36,800 nucleotides of DNA, taken from NCBI GenBank assembly GCA_024653325.1, contig JANLFX010000026.1:1-36800 (forward strand), given 5' to 3'. This DNA comes from Anaerolineae bacterium (GTDB lineage: Bacteria; Chloroflexota; Anaerolineae; JACIWR01). Positions 26,723 through 34,781 of the stretch are shown in pieces. Both the position numbers and the translations under genes were made by a program. The notes under the pieces were generated by a model, which worked only from the letters and a program-made list of their open reading frames with translations, ran no database searches and was not told where the DNA came from. The first letter of the stretch is position 1. The number at the start of each line of letters is the position of its first letter.

Positions 26723-27820
26723 ATGCTTATGGAACAGATACGGCGCATCGGCGTATTAACCGGAGGCGGCGATTGTCCTGGCCTGAACGCCGTCATCCGG
26801 GCCGTGGTCAAAACGGCGATCAACGATTACGGCTGGGAAGTGATCGGTATCGAGGACGGCTTTGAAGGCCTGATCCTGCCAGACAAAACGCGGGAGTTGC
26901 ACATCAACGATGTGCGGGGCATTCTGCCCCAAGGGGGAACAATTTTGGGCACGACCAACCGCGCCAACCCTTTCGCCTATGTCACCCGTAAAAAGGACGG
27001 GCGAATAGTGACCCGTGACGTTTCCGGCGAAGTGGTCCAGCGTATCCACGAGCTGCACCTGGATGCTCTGATCGTCATTGGCGGAGATGGCTCGCTGAAA
27101 ATCGGGTATGAGTTCTACCAAAAGGGCGTGCCCATTGTCGGCATCCCCAAAACCATTGACAATGACATATCCTGCACCGACGTAACCTTTGGCTTCGATA
27201 CCGCCCTGGACACGGCCACCCAGGCCATTGACAAATTGCACACTACCGCCGAAAGCCATCATCGTATCATGATCGTCGAGGTAATGGGCCGCGACGCGGG
27301 TTGGCTGGCGTTGGAGGCCGGGCTGGCCGGCGGAGCGGATGTGATCCTCATCCCGGAGATTCCCTTTGATCTGTATAAAGTGGACGAGAAGATCGAGCGC
27401 CGGGACAGGGAAGGGAGACGCTTCAGCATTATTGTCGTGGCCGAGGGAACGCGACCGGCGGGCGGGGAACAGGTCTACCAGTCAAGCAAAGACCCGACCG
27501 CGCCTCGTAGATTGGGGGGCATAGGTCAGTGGGCGGCCGGCGAGTTGTCCAAGATGTGTGACCACGAAATCCGTGTCACGGTGCTGGGTCACGTTCAGCG
27601 CGGCGGTTCGCCCAGCAGCTTCGACCGTATCCTGGGCACCCGTTTTGGGTCAGCAGCGGCGCGCCTGGTGGCCGAAGGTCGCTTCGGGGAAATGGTCTCG
27701 CTGCGCGGGGAGTGCATTGGGGCCGTATCTTTAGCCGATGCAGTGAGCCAGTTGAAGACCGTGCCCCTCGATTCCGATTTGATCCGCACAGCCCTTTCGT
27801 TGGGCATTTGTCTGGGATAG
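26723..27820 (+). CDS. pfkA: 6-phosphofructokinase, predicted ATP-dependent type
   Basis: GVLTGGGDCPGLNAVIRAV; IGGDGSLKIG (Gly at position 104); VGIPKTIDND (Lys at 124); VLGHVQRGGSPSSFDR; ATG at 26729 also possible. Confidence 0.93.
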   Translation: MLMEQIRRIGVLTGGGDCPGLNAVIRAVVKTAINDYGWEVIGIEDGFEGLILPDKTRELHINDVRGILPQGGTILGTTNRANPFAYVTRKKDGRIVTRDVSGEVVQRIHELHLDALIVIGGDGSLKIGYEFYQKGVPIVGIPKTIDNDISCTDVTFGFDTALDTATQAIDKLHTTAESHHRIMIVEVMGRDAGWLALEAGLAGGADVILIPEIPFDLYKVDEKIERRDREGRRFSIIVVAEGTRPAGGEQVYQSSKDPTAPRRLGGIGQWAAGELSKMCDHEIRVTVLGHVQRGGSPSSFDRILGTRFGSAAARLVAEGRFGEMVSLRGECIGAVSLADAVSQLKTVPLDSDLIRTALSLGICLG

Positions 27821-27861
27821 TGGACATCTCTGTCAAAATGCCGGATAGGCCTGCATAGACA

Positions 27862-27916
27862 GGGAGGCGACCAGTCGCACATCATTGTGCGGCTGATTGC
27901 CTCCCCGTTATTTTTG
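27862..27916 (+). terminator. intrinsic terminator downstream of pfkA
   Basis: GGGAGGC-GACCAG-TCGCAC...GTGCGG-CTGATT-GCCTCCC followed by CGTTATTTTT. Confidence 0.85.
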
Positions 27917-27931
27917 AAACCGGCCTCTACT

Positions 27932-29962
27932 TTACTTCACGACCACGGGCAGGAACACCTGATATGTACTGCCCGCCAGGTCTAACACTTCCAGCGAATC
28001 ACTGGCCGGGTACATCTCCGTCTGCCCCGCTGAATTTGTAGCGCGCACTTCGATGATATGAACGCCGGAAGATAACTCCGGCGTGGTGAAGGTGAACTCC
28101 TCTTCCGCCGAGTCGAAACTACCGTCTACCGCCGTAGCCAGCATCCATGTACCGCTGTGATCCACCTGGAATTCCACCTTGACAATGGCAGCGGTCTCCA
28201 TCAATATCATGCCCGCTGCTCCCTGATACACATTCCGCGCTACGCCCGTATACGTCGGCTGGCGCGTGGTCGTGGGATCAGGCTGGTATGGCGTGAGAAC
28301 GGAGAAGGGACCCACCTGGCTGGGATTATAAACCAGCACGCTGTCGCTGGCGTAAGTTGCGCTCATTTTGTCCGCCGAGTTGACAGCCCGCACTTCGATG
28401 TCATACCTCCCCTCGGTCAGACCGCTCAGGGTGAAGGTGAAATTCTCGCTTGCGCTATCAAAAGCCCCATCGGCGGCCGTGGCCAACTGCCAGTCTCCAC
28501 CGTTCACCCGATATTCCACCCGCACGATGGTGTTAATAGTTGCATCCGGTCTGGTCGGTGAATCCCAGGGAATGTCTACCACACTGCCAGTGTACATCAG
28601 AGTGGTCTCTTCTGTGGGATTCGGTGTATGAGTGTTCAGGATTACCTGGGGGTTGGTGTCTATCGGATCCAGCACGCCATTGGCGTTAACATCTGCCCAA
28701 CCGACTTGCCCCCGGGCGTAGGGATCAACCGCGCCCTGGCTGTAAGGCCACACCTGACCACGCATAATGCTGGGCTCATCAGACGAGCAACCTCCATACT
28801 GGCTGTTTTGATTCTCCACGCTAAGGTAACCGGACCGCCTGGTACAAGGCTGCTGAGCGGAGGAGTATTGATCCAACGCCAGAAAAATGTGCCCCATTTC
28901 GTGAGCGGCGACGGCGTCCATATTGCCCGGCCCATAGCCGTTGTTTCCATAAGTCATAACCATGAAGGGTCCGCCGAGATAGGCGTAGGCGAAGTATCCA
29001 TCTGAGAAGTAATTATCGCCGTCGTTGGAGCTGTCAACCACGAAGATGGTGAACGCCCAGTCTGTGCCATAGATCTGGCGCAGGGTATTGTTGTAGTCCC
29101 GTACGCGGGTGAAATAAGATGATGCCGAGTAACCCAGCTTGCCCATCACATCCCCTATCCATAAACCCTGTTCGTTATGTGGGTGGTTGATCGGCTCGTA
29201 GCGGGTGGGCACCGGACTGCTGAAATGGTCGTCGTAGAAAAAGCGCAGGTGAGCACGAGGTTCACGGGCAGCCCACCAGTTGCAGGCGGCCACGATCTCC
29301 CTGTAAACCAACTGACGCTCCTCGACCGTCCAGTCCTCGGTCGAAGGATCGCCGGAGCCGTCACTCTCCGGCAGGACAATGCCCACCGCTATGTCACCAA
29401 TCATGTAATCGCTGGTCTGATAGTAACCGGGCGTGGGAGCAGTCACCTGAGCCAGGACGTCTGATTGCCCCTGTTCCAGGGTCAAAGGTGAATCAGGGGG
29501 TTCAAGCGCATCGTTTATCAGGTCAGCAGCAAGTTCTTGTTGGGACAGGGCCATGGTGTCTGGACCTGTTTCCGAGCCGGTAAAAAGGGCATTCCAGGCC
29601 TGCACACCGGCCACCGCCGTCGGACCAAGAGCCTCGACCGAAGCGGGGTCTACCATTTCACGCACGATGCGCCCGATTCCAGCCTGTCCCAACAAGCCCG
29701 ATTCGGCGACTGGCGGGATGACGCCGATAAGTACGTGAGTGGGAAAGACGTGGACAATACGCCCGCCTGCTGCCTCAATGAGGCGAATAGCCTGCTGCAC
29801 AGCCGCCAGATCGGAGGAGTCGAGGATGACCAGGGCATCGTTGCCCTGCCCCATGGACAGGCCGCTTGAGGACATTACTGCCGCCTGCCCACTCAGTGTA
29901 ATCGCTAGAACAAGCAAAGCCATTATCTGAACACGCGTCGCTTTAGCCCACCTACCCTGCAT
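27932..29962 (-). CDS. secreted zinc metallopeptidase-like protein with two Ig-like repeats
   Basis: Signal-like MALLVLAITLSGQAAV; MDAVAAHEMGHIFLALDQY (HExxH); GWADVNANGVLDPIDTNP; two repeats RVEYRVNGGDWQLATAADGAFDSASENFTFT / KVEFQVDHSGTWMLATAVDGSFDSAEEEFTFT; ends YQVFLPVVVK; ORF open to 30310, start uncertain. Confidence 0.8.
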   Translation of the reverse strand: MQGRWAKATRVQIMALLVLAITLSGQAAVMSSSGLSMGQGNDALVILDSSDLAAVQQAIRLIEAAGGRIVHVFPTHVLIGVIPPVAESGLLGQAGIGRIVREMVDPASVEALGPTAVAGVQAWNALFTGSETGPDTMALSQQELAADLINDALEPPDSPLTLEQGQSDVLAQVTAPTPGYYQTSDYMIGDIAVGIVLPESDGSGDPSTEDWTVEERQLVYREIVAACNWWAAREPRAHLRFFYDDHFSSPVPTRYEPINHPHNEQGLWIGDVMGKLGYSASSYFTRVRDYNNTLRQIYGTDWAFTIFVVDSSNDGDNYFSDGYFAYAYLGGPFMVMTYGNNGYGPGNMDAVAAHEMGHIFLALDQYSSAQQPCTRRSGYLSVENQNSQYGGCSSDEPSIMRGQVWPYSQGAVDPYARGQVGWADVNANGVLDPIDTNPQVILNTHTPNPTEETTLMYTGSVVDIPWDSPTRPDATINTIVRVEYRVNGGDWQLATAADGAFDSASENFTFTLSGLTEGRYDIEVRAVNSADKMSATYASDSVLVYNPSQVGPFSVLTPYQPDPTTTRQPTYTGVARNVYQGAAGMILMETAAIVKVEFQVDHSGTWMLATAVDGSFDSAEEEFTFTTPELSSGVHIIEVRATNSAGQTEMYPASDSLEVLDLAGSTYQVFLPVVVK

Positions 29963-30147
29963 CTGCACCTTTCTCGAAGTCCTAACTTTGCATGGCATTA
30001 GCAAGGATGTCACATTAGCAATATTTGCGATATTTGATGATTCCAACATAGTATAACAGCAAACCAGTGATCCCCGGATAAAACTTTCGTTAAATCGGCG
30101 TAAAAAAACGGTGGAGATAGCGCGATAGCCGTGCGAGCAAAAAGAAC

Positions 30148-30176
30148 TTGACACAAAGTTAAGGCGGTAGTATATT
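30148..30176 (+). promoter_or_regulatory. sigma70-like promoter (TTGACA-N17-TATATT)
   Basis: Near-consensus promoter upstream of the ABC export locus. Confidence 0.75.
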
Positions 30177-30204
30177 GGGCGCAGTTTTGTTCCGGGAGCA
30201 AGGC

Positions 30205-30221
30205 TGTGACCACGTGTCACA
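30205..30221 (+). promoter_or_regulatory. putative operator TGTGAC-CACGT-GTCACA
   Basis: Perfect 6-bp arms with 5-bp centre, just downstream of the predicted start site. Confidence 0.4.
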
Positions 30222-30268
30222 TGTATGCTATTGGGGACACCTACGGTAAAAGGCCAGGTGGATTGAGG

Positions 30269-31387
30269 ATGGGCCGGCTTGTTGCAATTGTCCAAAAAGA
30301 GATGCTCCACATCCGGCGTGACTCACGCACCTTGGGAATCATGTTTCTCATGCCCGTGATTCAGATGATTCTCCTGGGCTATGTAGCCACGACCAATGTC
30401 GAGCATCTGCGCACCGCTGTGCTGGACCGGGATTGTACTTTTCAAAGCCGCGAGCTTATTGACGTGTATCGGGCCTCCAACTATTTCGACATCGCCTATT
30501 ACGTGGCTGATGAAACAACCCTGTTGCAGCTCCTGGATAGTGGCAAAGTCAGAGCGGGCATGATCATACCGGCCGGCTATGAAGAACAGTTACTGAGCCA
30601 CCGCCAACCGCAGATAGCGTTTCTCATTGATGGCTCTGATCCCAACGTCTCTAACGTGGCCCTGGCCGCCGCGCAGACAGTGGGACAGGCTCAGGCGGTG
30701 AAAGTGGTGCAACGCCAACTGGGGATAGCCGCCGGGCCTATGTCCAGCCTCGAAGTGCGCCACGCGTGCTGTACAACCCGGAGATGAAAAGTTCCAGCTA
30801 TATGATCCCGGCCCTGGTAGGTATCATCCTGCAATACCTGACCACGTTGTTCACTGCTCTGGCCATCGTCCGTGAACGGGAACAGGGTACCATCGAGCAG
30901 CTCATTGTCACGCCCATCAAGTCCTATGAACTAGTGTTGGGTAAAGTGGTGCCTTATGTGGTCATCGCCTTTTTCGACCTGGGTGAGGTATTGATGGTCG
31001 GCGTCTTCTGGTTTGGAGTACCCATTCGCGGCAGTATCTGGCTATTGCTGGCTCTGGCGTTTTTGTTTCTGTTCACCTCGCTGGGCCTGGGCCTGCTCAT
31101 CTCTTCTGCAGCCAAAACCCAACAGGAAGCGATGTTTCTCAGCTTTTTTTATCCTTTTGCCGAGCATATTTCTGTCGGGCTTTTTCTTCCCGCTGGAAGC
31201 GATGCCAGTCGCGTTACGGATAATCAGTTATGTTATTCCGCTACGTTACTTCCTGATCATTGTGCGCAGTATTGTGCTCAAAGGGGTAGGATTGAGCATG
31301 TTGACGAATGAGGTAGTCGCTCTAGGCATTTTTGGCCCGGCCATCCTGATTTTAGCCACGCGCAGTTTTCGCAAGCGGCTGGAGTGA
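30269..31387 (+). pseudogene. ABC-2 permease (YbhR/YhhJ-like) with two compensating frameshifts
   Basis: Frame 2 MGRLVAIVQKEMLHIRRDSRTLGIMFLMPVIQMILLGY...; frame 1 RVLYNPEMKSSSYMIPALVGIILQYLTTLFTALAIVREREQGTIEQL...; frame 2 FFILLPSIFLSGFFFPLEAMPVALRIISYVIPLRYFL...; breaks near 30760 and 31144-31150. Confidence 0.85.
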
Positions 31388-31390
31388 ATT

Positions 31391-32377
31391 GTGCCTGTCA
31401 GCAATCAATACATCATCGAAACTCGTAACTTAACTCGCAAGTTCCGAAACACAGTGGCCGTGCGTGATTTAAATCTCACCATCCAGCGGGGTGAGATTTT
31501 TGGCCTGGTAGGACCGGATGGGGCTGGCAAGACGACCACCATCCGTCTGCTGGCGGCCATCATGGACCCTACAGCAGGCTCAGCTACGGTGGCTGGCTTC
31601 GACACCGTCAAGCAAGCCGAAGAGATTAAAAAGCGCATCGGCTACATGGCTCAGCGTTTCAATCTCTATGGTGATCTCACTGTGCTGGAGAATCTGAACT
31701 TCTTCGCCGATGTTTTTGACGTGCGCGGCAATGAACGTAAAGAGCGCATTGAGCAATTGCTGGCTTTCGCCCGCCTGACGGAATTCAAGAAACGGCGAGC
31801 GGCCCAGCTCTCCGGTGGAATGCAGAAGAAACTGGCTCTGGCCTGCACGCTGATCCATAAACCGGAGATCATTTTCCTGGATGAACCGACTACCGGCGTG
31901 GACCCGGTCTCCCGGCGTGAGTTCTGGGACATCCTGACCGAGTTGCATCTGGAAGGGGTGACTTTGTTCGTGAGCACGCCCTACATGGACGAGGCTGAAC
32001 GCTGCTCACGGGTAGCGCTCATGTTTGAGGGGCAGATTGTTGTCTGCGATGTACCGGAGAGGATCAGGGGGATGGTGACCGGGGAACTCCTGGAATTGCG
32101 TCCGGCCAACCTGCGGGCCGCGGAGCGGGTGATCGCTGGCTTGCCTGGCGTGCTGGAGGTGCAGACTTACGGGGATTTGCTGCATGTGTTTGTGGATAAC
32201 GTTGCTCTGCGGCGTCCTCAACTGGAGGCGGCGCTGGCGGTCGAGAAAATAGGTATAATCAGCCTGCGCCAGACCCATCCGCGCATGGAAGAGGCGTTCA
32301 TCTCACTCATGCGCAAGCGGCTGGAAGATACGGAACACGCGACCCGAGACACGCAACACGCAATACGTAGTACGTGA
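31391..32377 (+). CDS. ABC transporter ATP-binding protein
   Basis: VGPDGAGKTTTIRLL, LSGGMQKKLALACTLIHKPEIIFLDEPTTGVDP; GTG start; C-terminal tail read from repeat DNA. Confidence 0.93.
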   Translation: MPVSNQYIIETRNLTRKFRNTVAVRDLNLTIQRGEIFGLVGPDGAGKTTTIRLLAAIMDPTAGSATVAGFDTVKQAEEIKKRIGYMAQRFNLYGDLTVLENLNFFADVFDVRGNERKERIEQLLAFARLTEFKKRRAAQLSGGMQKKLALACTLIHKPEIIFLDEPTTGVDPVSRREFWDILTELHLEGVTLFVSTPYMDEAERCSRVALMFEGQIVVCDVPERIRGMVTGELLELRPANLRAAERVIAGLPGVLEVQTYGDLLHVFVDNVALRRPQLEAALAVEKIGIISLRQTHPRMEEAFISLMRKRLEDTEHATRDTQHAIRST

Positions 32378-32400
32378 TGCGTGTTGCGTATTGCGTGTTG
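32335..32400. repeat. inverted heptamer array, exact period 7
   Basis: ACACGCG ACCCGAG ACACGCA ACACGCA ATACGTA GTACGTG ATGCGTG TTGCGTA TTGCGTG TTG; CG at positions 4-5 of each unit. Confidence 0.75.
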
Positions 32401-32414
32401 GAGAACTTCAAACT

Positions 32415-33353
32415 ATGAACGAGTACGCTGTTGAAGCTGTCAACCTGACCAAAAAATTCGGCGATTTCACCGCTGTAGACCACGTCAATTTCACAATCCG
32501 TCGTGGCGAGATTTTCGGCTTCCTGGGCCCCAATGGGGCGGGCAAAACGACGACTATCCGCATGCTGCTGGGCTTGCTACGGCCTACTTCAGGTACGGCC
32601 GCGGTGCTGGGTTACGACATCGTCAAACAGTCTGAGGAGATTCGTAAACACATCGGTTACATGTCCCAACGTTTTTCTTTGTACGGCGACTTGACCGTGG
32701 AAGAGAATCTGAATTTCTATGGCGGTACCTATGGCGTCCGCAACAAGCGTCTGCGCGAGCGCAAAGCCTACATCCTGAAGATGGCCGGATTGGAAGGGCG
32801 CGAGCGAGAATTGACCCGCAACCTGTCCGGCGGCTGGAAGCAACGGCTGGCTCTGGGTACAGCCATTATCCATGAGCCGGAAATGCTGTTCCTGGACGAG
32901 CCGACTGCCGGCGTGGACCCCATCTCCCGCCGCGCGTTCTGGGACCTTCTATACGAGCTGTCCGACGCTGGTACGACCATCTTTGTCACCACGCATTACA
33001 TGGACGAAGCAGAACACTGCCAAAACCTGGCTTTCATCCAACATGGACGCATCGTCGCCCAGGGTTCGCCGCAGGAAATAAAAGAAACTAAAATGCGCGG
33101 CCAGGTGCTGGAGATGGACTGCGACCGTCCAGATGTGGCGGTGACCGCCCTGCGGGAACTGGGTTTGTTCGACGAGGTGGCGCTATACGGGGCGCTGATC
33201 CACGTGGTGACCAACGACGCCCAGGCTCACGAGGAAGCTATCAGAAACGCCTTGAAATCACGCGGGGTGGAGTTGCGCTCGATGGATCTCATTGCTCCTT
33301 CTTTGGAGGATGTGTTTATATCCAGTGCCAGGGAAGTACAGAGGGAACTCTGA
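32415..33353 (+). CDS. ABC transporter ATP-binding protein (paralog)
   Basis: LGPNGAGKTTTIRMLLGLLRPTSG, LSGGWKQRLALGTAIIHEPEMLFLDEPTAGVDP. Confidence 0.94.
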   Translation: MNEYAVEAVNLTKKFGDFTAVDHVNFTIRRGEIFGFLGPNGAGKTTTIRMLLGLLRPTSGTAAVLGYDIVKQSEEIRKHIGYMSQRFSLYGDLTVEENLNFYGGTYGVRNKRLRERKAYILKMAGLEGRERELTRNLSGGWKQRLALGTAIIHEPEMLFLDEPTAGVDPISRRAFWDLLYELSDAGTTIFVTTHYMDEAEHCQNLAFIQHGRIVAQGSPQEIKETKMRGQVLEMDCDRPDVAVTALRELGLFDEVALYGALIHVVTNDAQAHEEAIRNALKSRGVELRSMDLIAPSLEDVFISSAREVQREL

Positions 33354-33381
33354 GAAACTCGGGGGAGTTTGAGGAGGAAGG

Positions 33382-34740
33382 ATGAGAAAACGGTTATTGG
33401 CCGGATTGATTCTATTGCTGCTCATCGCCAGCGGAGGAGTGGGCTGGTGGTATCTCAGCGCACACCCCACCGCACAACAACAAATCCTGGCGAGATTAAG
33501 AATCGAGGGGGGTCAATCGGCGCAAGGGATTTTCGCCTCGGGCACGATTGAAGTGGAAGAGGTAGCGATCACTGCCGAGATCGGTGGGCGGATCTTGGAA
33601 ATTCTGGCCGACGAAGGTGACGTCGTGCGGGCTGGAGAACCCATTGTTCGTTTGGACGATGCCCTGCTACAGGCTCACCTGGAGGAAGCCAGGGCCGCCG
33701 TCGAGGTGGCCCGCGCCGGCCTGGCCCGTGTACAGGCCGGAGTCCGGCCAGGGACAATCCGCCAGGCAGAGGCCAGCCTGGCCCAGGCTATTGCGGCCCG
33801 CAATGCAGCGCGTCAGGCCTGGCAGGATTTGCTGGCCGTCCGCGATAACCCACAGGAACTGGAGGACCAAATTGACCAGGCGCGAACCCGGCTGGCCCAG
33901 GCCGAATCGCAGGTGAAGCAGGCAGAGGCCAACGTCGAGGCAGCAAAGATGCTGCGCGATAGCGCCCGACATACGGCCGGTCAGCTTAACGCCGTTGGCG
34001 TGCCCAGCATCACCTTGCCGCCCTCATCAGACCGGCCAATGAGTCTGCAGGTCTCGCCGGATGCCTACGCCACCGACGCGGAGTACCGCTTGTGGCAGGC
34101 CTGGGTACAATTGAACTCGGCCACCGCCGCGCGCGATAGCGCCCAACAGTACCTTAATGACTTGCTGGCCATCCACGCCAATCCTCAAGAGTTGAACGCC
34201 CAGGTAGATTCCGCCAAAGCGCAGTACGAAAGCGCGCAGGCGGCTGTCGCGGTGGCCGAAGCGCAACTGGCCGCCCTGCAAGCCGGTCCGTCCGAGGAAC
34301 AGGTAGCCGCGGCCCGCGCCCAGGTGCAGCAGGCGGAAGCAGCGTTGGCCACCCTGGAAGTACAATTGGCCAAAACCCTTATCTGTGCGCCAGGTGATGG
34401 CATAGTAGTGGAGCGCGTGGCCCACGTCGGTGAATTGGCCGTGCCGGGAGTTGCCTTGCTCACCATAGCCAATCTGGATGAAGTCACCCTCACTGTGTAT
34501 ATTCCGGAAAAGGATTTGGGCCGCGTGCAGCTTGGTCAGGTGGCAGAGGTGACCGTGGATGCCTATCCAGACCGCATATTCCGTGGCCAGGTGGTGTATA
34601 TCGCATCTGAGGCGGAGTTCACGCCTAAGAATGTTCAGACCAAAGAGGAAAGGGTAAACACTGTTTTCGCCGTCAAGGTACGCATTCCCAACCCCGACCA
34701 CGCGCTGAAGCCAGGCATCCCGGCCGACGCCGTGTTGTAG
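33382..34740 (+). CDS. HlyD/EmrA-family membrane fusion protein
   Basis: N-terminal TM; GTIEVEEVAITAEIGGRILEILADEGDVVRAGEPIVRLDDALLQA; long coiled coil; DGIVVERVAHVGELAVPGVALLTIANLDEVTLTVYIPEKD. Confidence 0.93.
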   Translation: MRKRLLAGLILLLLIASGGVGWWYLSAHPTAQQQILARLRIEGGQSAQGIFASGTIEVEEVAITAEIGGRILEILADEGDVVRAGEPIVRLDDALLQAHLEEARAAVEVARAGLARVQAGVRPGTIRQAEASLAQAIAARNAARQAWQDLLAVRDNPQELEDQIDQARTRLAQAESQVKQAEANVEAAKMLRDSARHTAGQLNAVGVPSITLPPSSDRPMSLQVSPDAYATDAEYRLWQAWVQLNSATAARDSAQQYLNDLLAIHANPQELNAQVDSAKAQYESAQAAVAVAEAQLAALQAGPSEEQVAAARAQVQQAEAALATLEVQLAKTLICAPGDGIVVERVAHVGELAVPGVALLTIANLDEVTLTVYIPEKDLGRVQLGQVAEVTVDAYPDRIFRGQVVYIASEAEFTPKNVQTKEERVNTVFAVKVRIPNPDHALKPGIPADAVL

Positions 34741-34766
34741 GACAACTCTTGAAGAGTTGCCCTAAA
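34736..34766. repeat. palindrome, TAGGACAA family (2)
   Basis: TGTAGGACAACTCTTGAAGAGTTGCCCTAAAT; contains the HlyD stop codon. Confidence 0.7.
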
Positions 34767-34781
34767 TGGAGAGGAGAGAGC

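Noticed and set aside
30205-30221. CRP/FNR-type site
   Set aside because: Arms TGTGA/TCACA are separated by 7 bp, not the 6 bp expected for CRP; kept only as a generic operator candidate.
31141-31152. Programmed -1 frameshift at T7 in the permease
   Set aside because: The required change is +1 (or -2), and a second indel upstream is also needed; error, pseudogenisation or polymerase slippage are more likely.
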